Shown one piece after another: positions 1-8,553 of a stretch of DNA of 64,000 nt. The first letter of the stretch is position 1. The number at the start of each line of letters is the position of its first letter. Position numbers and translations under genes: made by a program. Below the pieces are notes generated by a model that made no database searches, was not told where the DNA came from, and worked only from the letters and a program-made list of their open reading frames with translations. Origin of the DNA: Tistrella mobilis (GTDB lineage: Bacteria > Pseudomonadota > Alphaproteobacteria > Tistrellales > Tistrellaceae); contig NZ_JBBIAB010000010.1 of NCBI RefSeq assembly GCF_039634785.1, forward strand, positions 152,036 to 216,035, read 5' to 3'.

Positions 1-627
1 GGCATCCTGGCGGCGCCGCTCTGGCTCCGGCTTGCCGCCCGCACCAGCAAGCACCGGGCCTGGACGATCGCGATGGCCATCGCCACGGCCGCCTTCCTGC
101 CGGCGGCCTTCCTCGGCACCGGCGACGTCGTGCCGTTCCTGATCATCTGCATCGCCACCGGTGCGACGCTCGGCGCCGATCTGGCCCTGCCCAACGCCAT
201 GCAGGCCGATGTGATCGACATCGACCGCCTGGAAACCGGGCAGGAACGGGCGGGCCTGTTCTTCGCCCTCTGGGGCTTCGCCACCAAGGCGGCGCTGGCT
301 CTGGGCATCGGCACCGCCTTTCCGCTGATCGACGCCGCCGGCTTCGATCCTGCCGCCGCCGATGGTGGCGGGGCGGCGGCACTCACCGTGCTGGCCCTGG
401 TCTACGGCGCCCTGCCGGTGCCCTTCAAAATCTGGGCGATCCTGCTGGTCCGCCGCTTCCCCCTGACCCGGGAGATCCAGTCCGGTCTGGCGGAAGAAAT
501 CGCCCGGCGCCGCAGCCCGGCGGTCGCCACCCCGCCGGGCTGCGGCCCACCCTCTTCGCGGAAACCCTCATGTTCTCTCTCCGTCGCCGCACAGCGGGCG
601 TTGTGCTCGCGCTCCTCAGCCTCCTGA
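1..627 (+). CDS. MFS transporter, GPH (sugar:cation symporter-like) family, 3' part only
   Basis: The reading frame is open from the first base, so the N-terminal part lies outside the window. The first visible residues (GILAAPLWLRLAARTSKHRA) and the later DIDRLETGQERAGLFFALWG are typical of the C-terminal half of GPH/MelB-like transporters, which have a conserved PLW..L..R.SKHR loop. At least four hydrophobic helices are visible. The substrate cannot be deduced. The last 58 bases overlap the start of the DUF3833 lipoprotein gene in another frame, so the Pro/Ser-rich tail (about 40 residues) is probably non-functional read-on to the next stop. The two genes are likely co-transcribed. Confidence 0.8.
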   Translation, partial: GILAAPLWLRLAARTSKHRAWTIAMAIATAAFLPAAFLGTGDVVPFLIICIATGATLGADLALPNAMQADVIDIDRLETGQERAGLFFALWGFATKAALALGIGTAFPLIDAAGFDPAAADGGGAAALTVLALVYGALPVPFKIWAILLVRRFPLTREIQSGLAEEIARRRSPAVATPPGCGPPSSRKPSCSLSVAAQRALCSRSSAS

Positions 628-1190
628 CGATCACCGGATGCAGCACCATGAAAGTCGAAGATTTCGCCGGCGCCGGACCGGCCTTTCGCCTCGAAGACTA
701 CTTCACCGGCAAAACCCGGGCCTGGGGCATGTTCGAGGACCGCTTCGGCAATCTCCGCCGTCAGTTCGTGGTCGACATCGACGGCGACTGGGACGGCGAG
801 ACCCTTACCCTCGACGAACATTTCCGCTATGCCGATGGCGAGCTGGATCGGCGGGTCTGGACCATTCGGCCCGACGGCCCCAACGGCTATGTCGGTCAGG
901 CCGATGATGTGCTGGGCGAGGCCCGCGGCGCCGCTTTCGGCAATGCGCTGAACTGGACCTATCGCATGAACCTGAAGGTCGGCGGCCGCGAGATCGAGGT
1001 CCGTTTCGACGACTGGATGTTCCTGCAGGAAGACGGCGTGGTGCTGAACCGCGCCACGGTCACCAAGTTCGGCATCGAACTCGGCACCGCCACCATCTTC
1101 TTCCAGAAGGAACGGCCGCGCATGGCCCCCGCCCTCGGCCTGCAGACCGATCGGCGGCCGGCGATGGCGATGCAGGCACCGCGCGAATGA
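570..1190 (+). CDS. DUF3833 family lipoprotein
   Basis: 206 residues. The N-terminus has basic residues (FSLRRRT), a hydrophobic stretch and a lipobox ending LTITGCS, so it should be an exported lipoprotein acylated on Cys24. The body (FRLEDYFTGKTRAWGMFEDR, then DIDGDWDGETLTLDE) matches the DUF3833 family, whose function is unknown. It overlaps the 3' end of the upstream transporter gene by 58 nt, suggesting an operon. A weak hairpin followed by a short T run lies at about 1201-1222 and could end transcription. Confidence 0.85.
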   Translation: MFSLRRRTAGVVLALLSLLTITGCSTMKVEDFAGAGPAFRLEDYFTGKTRAWGMFEDRFGNLRRQFVVDIDGDWDGETLTLDEHFRYADGELDRRVWTIRPDGPNGYVGQADDVLGEARGAAFGNALNWTYRMNLKVGGREIEVRFDDWMFLQEDGVVLNRATVTKFGIELGTATIFFQKERPRMAPALGLQTDRRPAMAMQAPRE

Positions 1191-1255
1191 TGCGGGGGAA
1201 CCGTGCCACCGACACGGAGTTTTCATTTGCCTGAAACGATCGGCACGCCTAAACC

Positions 1256-1291
1256 GGGCGCAGCCGGCGGCACCAGGCCCCGGCTGCGCCC
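1256..1291 (+). other. Strong hairpin in the leader of the CorA-like gene
   Basis: A perfect 12-bp inverted repeat (GGGCGCAGCCGG with its complement) has a 12-nt loop and ends about 10 nt before the Shine-Dalgarno-like GAGG at 1302-1305. No T tract follows on either strand, so it is not a clear terminator. It may affect translation of the following gene or mark a repeat-type palindrome. Confidence 0.45.
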
Positions 1292-1312
1292 GAGCACGGC
1301 GAGGCCCTGCGC

Positions 1313-2338
1313 ATGATCAATCTCTATGTCACCGAACCGGGTGTGCTCCGCCGCGCCCCCGCCGGCAGCCCGATCGACGAGACGGTGGTCTGGGTCGACA
1401 TGGTCGACCCGTCGATGGAGGAACTCCAGCGCGTCGACCACGCCCTCGGCGTCGACATCCCCACCAAGGAGGAGATGCGCGAGATCGAGGCGTCGAGCCG
1501 GCTCTACGAGGAAGACGGCGCGCTCTATATGACCGCCACCGTGCTGAGTTCGGTCGAAACCGGCAGCCCGGTCGCCAGCGCCATCACCTTCGTGCTGACC
1601 CACGGCCGGCTGATCACCGTCCGCCACACCGACCCGCTGCCCTTCCGCGCCTTCACAACCCATGTCGACCGGCATCCCAATGCCGTGACCGGTGCCGAAG
1701 GCGTGCTTTTCGGCCTGCTGGAGGCGATCGTCGACCGGCTGGCCGACGTGCTGGAGCTGGTCGGCGCCGAGATCGACCAGGTCTCGCAGACGGTGTTCGA
1801 AGCCGGCCAGCGCACCCGTGGCATCACGCCCGGCAATGGCGGCAAGGCCGGCAAGACGGGCAAGAGCAACCAGCGACCGCCGGCCCCCGATTACGAGGCG
1901 CTGATCGCCGCGATCGGCCGGATGGGCGACCTCACCTCCAAGATCCGCGAAAGCCTGGTCTCCATCGGCCGTCTGGCGGGTTTTGCCGGCCGCAATCTGC
2001 GCGGCCGGGCCAGCAAGACCGGGCTGGCCGCGATGAAGACCATCACCCGTGACGTGGTCTCGCTGTCCGATCACGCAAGCTACCTCGCCAACAAGCTTTC
2101 CTTCATGCTGGATGCGACGCTCGGCCTGATCCAGATCGAGCAGAACGGCATCATCAAGATCTTCTCGGTCGTGGCCGTGGTCTTCCTGCCGCCGACGCTG
2201 ATCGCCAGCATCTACGGCATGAATTTCGAGGTGATGCCCGAACTCTCCTGGCATCTGGGCTATCCGCTCGCCCTGCTGATGATGGTCGGCTCCGCCGTGC
2301 TGCCCTACTGGCTGTTCAAGCGCCGCGGCTGGCTCTGA
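1313..2338 (+). CDS. CorA-family divalent cation transporter
   Basis: 341 residues. CorA channels are pentameric inner-membrane carriers of Mg2+ (or Co2+, Ni2+; ZntB relatives carry Zn2+). The sequence has the expected long cytoplasmic N-terminal domain and coiled helices. Two C-terminal membrane helices follow, with the signature YGMNFEV between them and a basic tail (FKRRGWL). A Gly/Lys-rich insertion (around residues 165-185, GNGGKAGKTGKSN) breaks the long helix, which is unusual. The start ATG follows GAGG at 1302-1305. The metal specificity cannot be read from sequence, so I give no symbol. Confidence 0.9.
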   Translation: MINLYVTEPGVLRRAPAGSPIDETVVWVDMVDPSMEELQRVDHALGVDIPTKEEMREIEASSRLYEEDGALYMTATVLSSVETGSPVASAITFVLTHGRLITVRHTDPLPFRAFTTHVDRHPNAVTGAEGVLFGLLEAIVDRLADVLELVGAEIDQVSQTVFEAGQRTRGITPGNGGKAGKTGKSNQRPPAPDYEALIAAIGRMGDLTSKIRESLVSIGRLAGFAGRNLRGRASKTGLAAMKTITRDVVSLSDHASYLANKLSFMLDATLGLIQIEQNGIIKIFSVVAVVFLPPTLIASIYGMNFEVMPELSWHLGYPLALLMMVGSAVLPYWLFKRRGWL

Positions 2339-2423
2339 CCCCCGCGGGCCGCCCTGCGACCGATGACCGCGTTGCGCCCTCTCGGAAATCAGACGATGAT
2401 ATGTCGTTGAACCAGCGGGACGC

Positions 2424-2876
2424 ATGATGGCCAAAGGCCGGCATGACATGACGGGCGGCAGCAGAGGCCGTGCGGCGACGCGCGGCCTGTCGGCCGTTCG
2501 CGGCCATCGCCTGCCTGCCGCCCTGGCCATGCTGGTGGTGCTGTTCGCCCAGATCCTGGGCGGCGCGGCGCTCAACGTCTCCGCCGCAAAGGCTGCGGAA
2601 ACCGGCCAGCTGGTCATCTGCACGCCGACCGGTCTGGTACAGATCGCCGTCGATGATGACGGCCGCCCGGTCGATGGCGACGGCCATCTCCGCATCAATC
2701 ACGGCCTGCCCTGCGGCGGGCTGTGTCTTGCGCCCGCGCTGGTCGCGACCGCCCCCGCCCTGCCCGAACCGGCGGCGGAGGTCCTGGCCCGGCTGCAGCC
2801 GGTCGCCCGCGGCCTGCCTCTGCCGCGGGACCGCCTCGCCCCCCGTCCGCCGGCCCGCGCCCCACCCCTGGTCTGA
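2424..2876 (+). CDS. DUF2946-like exported protein
   Basis: 150 residues. A hydrophobic segment (residues about 32-55, LPAALAMLVVLFAQILGGAA) is followed by LVICTPTGLVQI and HGLPCGGLC. Those two features, an ICT.G stretch and a Cys-x3-Cys after a His, resemble the DUF2946 family, small proteins often found beside copper or TonB-dependent uptake genes. The tail is Pro/Arg-rich. It lies 48 nt upstream of the TonB receptor in the same direction, so it is likely the first gene of that operon. Starts at 2424, 2427 or 2445 are all possible. Confidence 0.65.
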   Translation: MMAKGRHDMTGGSRGRAATRGLSAVRGHRLPAALAMLVVLFAQILGGAALNVSAAKAAETGQLVICTPTGLVQIAVDDDGRPVDGDGHLRINHGLPCGGLCLAPALVATAPALPEPAAEVLARLQPVARGLPLPRDRLAPRPPARAPPLV

Positions 2877-2924
2877 CACCGCCTCCGTTCCGTCCGAACC
2901 GGTATCAGATCCAGGACATCCGAC

Positions 2925-4865
2925 ATGATCCTCCGCCAGACCGCGGCCGGCACCCGCCGGCTGCTGCCCGCGACGGCCCGTGCTGCCGTCGCCGCCCTCG
3001 CCCTCACCGGCACCGCCATGCCCCTGCCCGCCTGCGCCGACGAAGCCACCGGTGTCGGCAGCACCGAACTGCCCGCGCTCAGCGTCACCGCCCGCCGCGG
3101 CAGTCCGCAGGCGCTTGAAGACGTGCCGGCCGCGATCGAGATCATCGACCGGGCCCGGCTCGACGCCGTGCCGGCGACCACCGTCGCCCGGGCCCTTGAA
3201 CAGGCGACCGGCGTGATCATCGCCGATGGCGGCTCCACCACCCGTTTCTCCATCCGCGGCTTCGAAGACGGTCAGGCGCTGATCCTGGTCGACGGCCACC
3301 GCCGCCGCGGCCGTTTCGGCAATGTCGACCTCTCGGCCTTCGATCTGGGTTCCGTCGACCGGATCGAGATCATCCGCGGACCGATGTCGGCGCTCTACGG
3401 CGCCGATGCCGTCTCGGGCGTCGTCAACATCATCAGCCGGGATGCCGCCACCGAACCAGGCGCCAGCCTTCAGACCCTGGCCGGCGTGTCGGAAAACGGC
3501 GAAAGGCTGACCAGGATCGGCCGGGCAGCGGTAGAGACCGGCCGGATCGGCCAGACCCGCAACCGGCTCGACCTCTCGATCCGCTCCCGCGATCCGTGGA
3601 GCGAGGCGGGTTCCGCCTTTGACGACCTGAAGGGCGAGTCCTCGCGCCATGCCGCCTGGCGCACGGCCTGGGATGTCGCCCCCGGCCACGAGATCACCCT
3701 CGATCTCGGCTATGAAGAGCTGCGGGCGAAAGGGCTCGGCTCCAATGGCGGCCGGGTGCCGATGCCGGTCGACTCGCGTGAGCACGAGACCAGCCGCACC
3801 GGGGCGCTCACCTGGGCGGGCGAGGTCGGCCCCGGCCGGATCACGCTCTCGGGCAGCGCCTATCACACCGAAGGCGACGTGCTGCGCACCGGCTCGCTCG
3901 ACACCGCCCGCATCGACGGCCGCGAACTGACCGGCTTCTATACCGTGCCGCTCGGCGCCGATCACGTCGCGACCGTCGGCTTCGAATATCTGGAAGAGGA
4001 TATCGACCTGTCGGTTCTGGCCAAAGGTTCCGCCGACCGGCGCAGCCGGGCAGCCGTCGCCCAGGATGAATGGACGCTCGCCGAAGACTGGACCCTGCTC
4101 GCCGGCATCCGCTATGACGACTTCAGCGATGTCGGCACCACCACCAATCCGCGCGCGACCCTTTCCTGGACGCCCGGCCCCTGGACCTTCCGCATCGGTG
4201 CCGGCACGGCCTTCAAGGCACCGACCTATCTGCAGCTCTATTCGATCATCCATCGCGGGCGATCGGTCATCTACGGCAATGCCGACCTGGAACCCGAGAC
4301 CTCGTGGACGGCCGAAGCCGCCGCGGCCTATCGCTTCGCCACGGGTGCCGAACTGGGCGTCACCGTCCACAATTCCGAGGTCGAGGACCTGATCACCACC
4401 CGGCTGACGGCGCCCGGGCGCTATGACTACACCAATATCGGCACCGCCCGGATCCGCGGCGTCGAGATCACCGGTCGCGCGCCGATCGGCGACGATCTGA
4501 TGCTGACGGGCTCGCTGGAATGGATCGATGCCCGCGACACCACCGCCGACGAGCGGCTGGGCCGCCGGCCGCGCCAGCAGGGCAAGATCGGCCTCGACTG
4601 GGCGGCCGATGACGACACCCTGGTCCATCTGGCCGGCACCGGCATGCTGTCCTATTACGCACCGGTCGGTTTCGGCGCCAGCAACCTCGGCAATGTCTCT
4701 ACCGATTACGGCCGGATCGACGTCAAGGTCAGCCACCAGCTGACGCCGCTGGTCGAGATCACCGGCGGCGTCGACGGGCTGATCGGGACCCGCGTGCCCG
4801 ACAACCTCCAGCCCTTCGAGCCGGCGGAGCGCTTCTTCTATCTCGGCGTCAATCTGCGCTATTGA
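2925..4865 (+). CDS. TonB-dependent outer-membrane receptor
   Basis: 646 residues. A signal peptide (about residues 1-38, ending PLPACADEA) is followed by a TonB-box-like LSVTARRG. The plug domain carries TRFSIRGFEDGQALILVDG and IEIIRGPMSALYGADAVSG. A long beta-barrel ends in LGVNLRY, with the aromatic last residue needed for BAM insertion. It imports a scarce ligand (siderophore, haem or cobalamin) using TonB energy; the plug resembles the CirA/FepA/BtuB group, but the ligand is not predictable. It sits between a DUF2946-like gene and a membrane ferredoxin gene, which points to metal uptake coupled to reduction. Confidence 0.93.
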   Translation: MILRQTAAGTRRLLPATARAAVAALALTGTAMPLPACADEATGVGSTELPALSVTARRGSPQALEDVPAAIEIIDRARLDAVPATTVARALEQATGVIIADGGSTTRFSIRGFEDGQALILVDGHRRRGRFGNVDLSAFDLGSVDRIEIIRGPMSALYGADAVSGVVNIISRDAATEPGASLQTLAGVSENGERLTRIGRAAVETGRIGQTRNRLDLSIRSRDPWSEAGSAFDDLKGESSRHAAWRTAWDVAPGHEITLDLGYEELRAKGLGSNGGRVPMPVDSREHETSRTGALTWAGEVGPGRITLSGSAYHTEGDVLRTGSLDTARIDGRELTGFYTVPLGADHVATVGFEYLEEDIDLSVLAKGSADRRSRAAVAQDEWTLAEDWTLLAGIRYDDFSDVGTTTNPRATLSWTPGPWTFRIGAGTAFKAPTYLQLYSIIHRGRSVIYGNADLEPETSWTAEAAAAYRFATGAELGVTVHNSEVEDLITTRLTAPGRYDYTNIGTARIRGVEITGRAPIGDDLMLTGSLEWIDARDTTADERLGRRPRQQGKIGLDWAADDDTLVHLAGTGMLSYYAPVGFGASNLGNVSTDYGRIDVKVSHQLTPLVEITGGVDGLIGTRVPDNLQPFEPAERFFYLGVNLRY

Positions 4866-4885
4866 GCCCGGAAGGAGACGTCACC

Positions 4886-6316
4886 ATGGCCGTCGTCATC
4901 CGACCGCGCCCGCCTGCACCCGCACGCGCCATCGAGCTTACCGCGCTTCCCGGCATCGCCGGCGTGCTGCGGCGGCCGCATGTGCTGAACGCGCTGCGCG
5001 TCCTCACCCTCTTCCTGCTCGTCTCGGCGATCTGGTTCGGCCTGACCGACCCCGCCGGCAGCGGTGCCTTCACCCTTGCGCTGATGTGGGGCATCTTCTG
5101 GCCCTTCTTCACCAGCCTGGTCACCCCGACACTGGGGAACGCCTTCTGCTCCGTCTGCCCGCATGGCTTCATGGGCAAGTATCTGAGCCGGATCGGCCTG
5201 AAGCGGCATGCGTCGCGCTGGCTGATCCGGGCCAATATCGGCCTGGTGCTGGTGATGGTGACCTATTGGGCGGTCTCGTTCGCCGCCCCCACCGCCTTCG
5301 CCCGCTCGGCCGACATCACCGCGGGCTTCTTCCTGGCCTATACCCTGCTTGCCGCCGCCAGTTTCCTCGTCTGGCGCGACATGGCCTATTGCCGCCATAT
5401 CTGCCCGCTGGGCGGGGTGCTCACCGCCTATGCCCGGGCGGGATCGACCTGGATCACCACCGATGCCGCCAGCTGCACCACCTGCCGCAGCTTCGATTGC
5501 GCCCGCGCCTGCCCCCACCATCTGAGTCCGTTCCGCTTCGAGGAACGCAACGACATGGCCGACTGCACGCTGTGCATGGACTGCGCCACCGCCTGCCGTG
5601 CGGTGAAGGTGGAACTGCGCCGGCCGGGCCATCAGCTGGCGCGGCCGGTCGCCCGCGATGACGGGCGCACGGCGCGGATCCTGCTCTGGCTGACGGCGGT
5701 CGCGGCCGTGGGCGTGCAGTTCCAGCACGGGCTGAACCACACCCCGCTCGCCGACATGATGCCCTGGAACCTGGCCGGCGGGCTGCTGGCCGAGCGGATC
5801 GCGATGCCGGCCTGGTTCCAGTGGTCGGGTCTGGTCGCGCTGCTGCTCGCCATCGCCCTCACCCTGGGGGCGGCGCGGGCGGGCTGGGGCCTGGTCGCCC
5901 GTCTTGCCGGCCGCGATCGGGCAGAGGTTGCCGCGGTGCTGGGCCATGGTCTGGCGCCGCTCGCCTGTATCGCCATGCTCGCCCACGGCATCGTGTTCTT
6001 CCTGGCGGTCTATGCGCCCAGGCTTTGGAACAGCGCCGTTGCCGCCTATGGCCTGCCGGCCGCGGAGATCGGGCCGCTGGTCGCGCGCGGCACGCCCTGG
6101 CTCGGCATCTTCGACCTGCTGCCCTGGGTCGCGATTCTCTGGTCCCTGCGGGTGATGCATCGCCGCACGGGGCTGGTCCTGCCTGCCGGCACGGCTGGTG
6201 AGCGCCGTCTGGTCGCCACTGCCGCCGCGGCCGCACCCGTGCTGCTCTATGCGCTGGTGCTGGTGGTCAAGCTCTGGGCCGCTGCCCAGGGGGCGCCGGC
6301 CGTCCACATCCACTAG
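4886..6316 (+). CDS. NapH/NosR-like membrane 4Fe-4S protein
   Basis: 476 residues. About ten hydrophobic helices surround four cysteine motifs: CSVCP (88-92), CRHICP (169-174), and two [4Fe-4S] sets (C197, C200, C205, C209; and C227, C230, C233, C237). The layout matches the NapH/NosR C-terminal/CcoG class of membrane electron carriers. The ATG at 4886 is chosen because GAAGGAG lies at 4871-4877, 20 nt after the TonB receptor stop. Co-location suggests that it delivers electrons to an imported metal complex or to a DUF2946-linked step; this is inference. The 3' end contains a 14-bp repeat that spans the stop codon. Confidence 0.85.
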   Translation: MAVVIRPRPPAPARAIELTALPGIAGVLRRPHVLNALRVLTLFLLVSAIWFGLTDPAGSGAFTLALMWGIFWPFFTSLVTPTLGNAFCSVCPHGFMGKYLSRIGLKRHASRWLIRANIGLVLVMVTYWAVSFAAPTAFARSADITAGFFLAYTLLAAASFLVWRDMAYCRHICPLGGVLTAYARAGSTWITTDAASCTTCRSFDCARACPHHLSPFRFEERNDMADCTLCMDCATACRAVKVELRRPGHQLARPVARDDGRTARILLWLTAVAAVGVQFQHGLNHTPLADMMPWNLAGGLLAERIAMPAWFQWSGLVALLLAIALTLGAARAGWGLVARLAGRDRAEVAAVLGHGLAPLACIAMLAHGIVFFLAVYAPRLWNSAVAAYGLPAAEIGPLVARGTPWLGIFDLLPWVAILWSLRVMHRRTGLVLPAGTAGERRLVATAAAAAPVLLYALVLVVKLWAAAQGAPAVHIH

Positions 6317-6364
6317 ACCTGTTCCACCAGGCTCATTCCACCGGGCCCATTCCACTTAAGGCCT
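6309..6364. repeat. 14-bp tandem repeat across the stop codon
   Basis: Four units of 14 bp, each starting TCCAC, run from 6309. The first contains the TAG stop of the membrane ferredoxin gene, the second and third are TCCACCAGGCTCAT and TCCACCGGGCCCAT, and the fourth is degenerate. The array fills nearly all of the short gap before the convergent gene. Confidence 0.6.
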
Positions 6365-6368
6365 CTCA

Positions 6369-7241
6369 TCAGGCGCCCGGCGCCTGCCAGTCGCCGCGGG
6401 CCAGCTGCAGCGGCGGCGGTGCCGTGTCCCGCGCCAGGCGATAGCGCACCTCGCGCCCGCGCCCGTCGAAGGCCACCCCCAGCCAGCGCGGCTCGGCCGC
6501 GCGGTACCAGAGCGTCATCGTCAGGTCGCCGGTCACGTCATAGGCGCGGGCGGCGATGCTGCCGCCATCGGGTGCCGGACGCTCCACGCCGCCCCGATCG
6601 GTCACCGCCACATCCAGCAGGCGGCCGCGCTGCGTATCCAGCCAGCGCGGCCGCGCCGGCGTTTCGGGATGCCAATAGCTGGTCGGGATCACATCGGCCG
6701 GGGCCTCCACCCGGCCGTCGGCCCCCTCCACCATGAAACGGTCCCCTTCTGCCCGCCCGTCGACCGCATAGGCCGTGCCGTCATCGTCGGTGCGGGTCCG
6801 GATCGCGACCAGCCGACCGCCGGCCCAGCTTTCGGTGTTGCGATGGGTGTAGCGATAGACCGTGATCGGCCCGAACGAGACCGCAAGATCGATCTCCACC
6901 GACACGGTCAGCCGGCCATCGGCCTCGGGCGTGAAGCGCAGCACATGGCGGCCCATCGGGGCATCGCCCCGGAAGACGTCGAAGGCCAGCTCACCCGTCC
7001 CCGGGGCGGCAACCGCCAGGGCGCGGCCGGCAAAAGCCGGCGCCGCCAGCAGCAGCCCGCCCCCCAGCAGGCCAGCCACCACGGTCCGCCGATCGACCCC
7101 GCCACGCTTCTGCCTGCAGGCGTCAGAGCAATAGCGCACCGCCTCCCAGTCGCGGGCCCATTTGCGCCGCCAGGCGAAGGGCCGCCCGCATGCCGCACAT
7201 AGCTTGACCGGCAGATCGGCCTTGCGTCGCATCTTCGGCAT
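6369..7241 (-). CDS. DUF2256 zinc-finger fused to a Tat-exported DUF6134-like domain
   Basis: 290 residues. Residues 11-46 are a DUF2256 zinc ribbon: C15, C18, the [10 protein letters not shown] core, and C38, C42. Immediately after comes a twin-arginine-like signal (R51-R52, then a hydrophobic run to AAPAFA at about 71). About 215 residues resembling the DUF6134 family of exported alphaproteobacterial proteins follow. The codon before the twin arginine is GTC, so no separate start exists there and the fusion is in frame. The expected result is a cytosolic zinc finger joined to an exported domain, perhaps separated by signal cleavage. It diverges from a renalase-like flavoprotein. Function is unknown. 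Confidence 0.75.
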   Translation of the reverse strand: MPKMRRKADLPVKLCAACGRPFAWRRKWARDWEAVRYCSDACRQKRGGVDRRTVVAGLLGGGLLLAAPAFAGRALAVAAPGTGELAFDVFRGDAPMGRHVLRFTPEADGRLTVSVEIDLAVSFGPITVYRYTHRNTESWAGGRLVAIRTRTDDDGTAYAVDGRAEGDRFMVEGADGRVEAPADVIPTSYWHPETPARPRWLDTQRGRLLDVAVTDRGGVERPAPDGGSIAARAYDVTGDLTMTLWYRAAEPRWLGVAFDGRGREVRYRLARDTAPPPLQLARGDWQAPGA

Positions 7242-7351
7242 CGCATGTCTCCCGGGTGGTCAGGTCTCACAATTCGCAGTCCCCGCCCCATATACCGACG
7301 GCGGAAGCCAACGGATCACCCGTTCGGCATCTGTCGAGGGAGTAATCGTCC

Positions 7352-8407
7352 GTGACCTCAGCGCCGCCCCCTGCCTTCGAAGACCCGATCGGGCTTGCGA
7401 TCATCGGTGCGGGCCTTGCCGGCATATCCGCCGGCCGGCTGGCCAGACGTCTGGGCGTCACGCCCCTGATCTTCGACAAGGGGCGCGGCATCGGCGGCCG
7501 GCTCGCCACCCGCCGCGCCACGCTCGACGACGGCACGGTTCTCCGCTTCGACCATGGCGCCCAGTTCATGACCGCCCGCAGCCCCGCCCTGGTCGCCGCC
7601 ATGGCCGGGGCCGAGGCCGCCAATCTGGCCCGCCGCCTGCCTGCTCCGCCGCTGCATGGCCCCTCCCGGCATGGCCAGCCGGCGGAAGCCGAACGCGACC
7701 AGCCCCGCTGGGTGGGCCAGCCCCACTGGGTGGGCATAGGCGGCATGACGGCGATCGCGAAACATCTGGCCCAGGGTCTCGACATCCGCACCGGCACCCG
7801 CATCGGCGGGGCCGTCCGCACCGACCACGGCCTCTGGCGGCTGGAGGACGAAGACGGTCTGCCACTGGTCCAGGCGCGCCGGCTGATCGTCACCGCCCCG
7901 CCCGAACAGACGCTGGACCTGCTGATCGATGTGCTGCTGCCCGAAGGCTGGCGCCGCCGCATCGCCTCGACCATCGTCGCCCCCTGCTGGGCGCTGATGG
8001 TGGCGGTGGACGAGACGCTGCCCCTGCCCGGCCCGCGCTGGCGGCCCAGGGACGAGGCGATCGCCTGGATCGGCGATCAGCGTGACCTGCCGGGCCGGCC
8101 ACCTGCGCCACAGAGCCTGGTCGTCCACGCCACCCCGCATTGGAGCCGGGTTCATCTGGAAGAGACGCCCGAAGCGGCCGCCGCGGCCCTGCTTCGCAAC
8201 CTGGAACGCCTGATCGGCCGGACGATCACCCCGCGCCTGATCCAGGCCCATCGCTGGCGCTATGCTCTCGCAGAGGTGCCGCTTGGCTCACCTTGCCTGG
8301 CCGATCCCGGGACCGGGCTCGCCATCGCCGGCGACTGGTGCATCGGCGGGCGTGCCGAGGCCGCGGTGGACAGCGGTCGCGCCGCAGCCCTGGCACTGAT
8401 CGGCTGA
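7352..8407 (+). CDS. Renalase-like NAD(P)/FAD-dependent oxidoreductase
   Basis: 351 residues. The N-terminus holds the FAD-binding motif IIGAGLAGISAGR followed by FDKGRGIGGRLATRR, typical of the COG3380/renalase-like amine-oxidase fold. A C-terminal LAIAGDWCIGGRAEAAVDSG closes the FAD site. The start is GTG at 7352 with GAGGGA about 12 nt upstream. Renalases oxidise aberrant 2- or 6-dihydro-NAD(P) isomers, but bacterial members vary and the substrate here is unknown. The divergent neighbour carries DUF2256, which as I recall often lies near photolyase/cryptochrome or COG3380 genes. Confidence 0.85.
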   Translation: MTSAPPPAFEDPIGLAIIGAGLAGISAGRLARRLGVTPLIFDKGRGIGGRLATRRATLDDGTVLRFDHGAQFMTARSPALVAAMAGAEAANLARRLPAPPLHGPSRHGQPAEAERDQPRWVGQPHWVGIGGMTAIAKHLAQGLDIRTGTRIGGAVRTDHGLWRLEDEDGLPLVQARRLIVTAPPEQTLDLLIDVLLPEGWRRRIASTIVAPCWALMVAVDETLPLPGPRWRPRDEAIAWIGDQRDLPGRPPAPQSLVVHATPHWSRVHLEETPEAAAAALLRNLERLIGRTITPRLIQAHRWRYALAEVPLGSPCLADPGTGLAIAGDWCIGGRAEAAVDSGRAAALALIG

Positions 8408-8553
8408 GCAAGACCGGTCAGGCACCAAGGGTTTGTCACCAACACTTCATTTCTGATCCGAGGGTTGCGCGGCTAAGAATAGGGTTCACCCCCTCTGGTT
8501 GCGGTCGCAGATCCCGGCGACCGCCCCCGCTTTGTGCCGGTGGCCCCCGCCCC

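Noticed and set aside
2391..2412. Imperfect inverted repeat (TCAnACGA..TCGT.GA) before the DUF2946-like gene, considered as a Fur box
   Set aside because: The arms need a one-base gap and the AT-rich 19-bp Fur consensus is not met.
2316..4736. Open frame of about 800 codons antisense to the TonB receptor
   Set aside because: Shadow of the receptor gene: no family motifs and a composition typical of antisense frames. The same applies to long frames opposite the penicillin acylase, the DUF3376 patatin and the PaaH-like gene.
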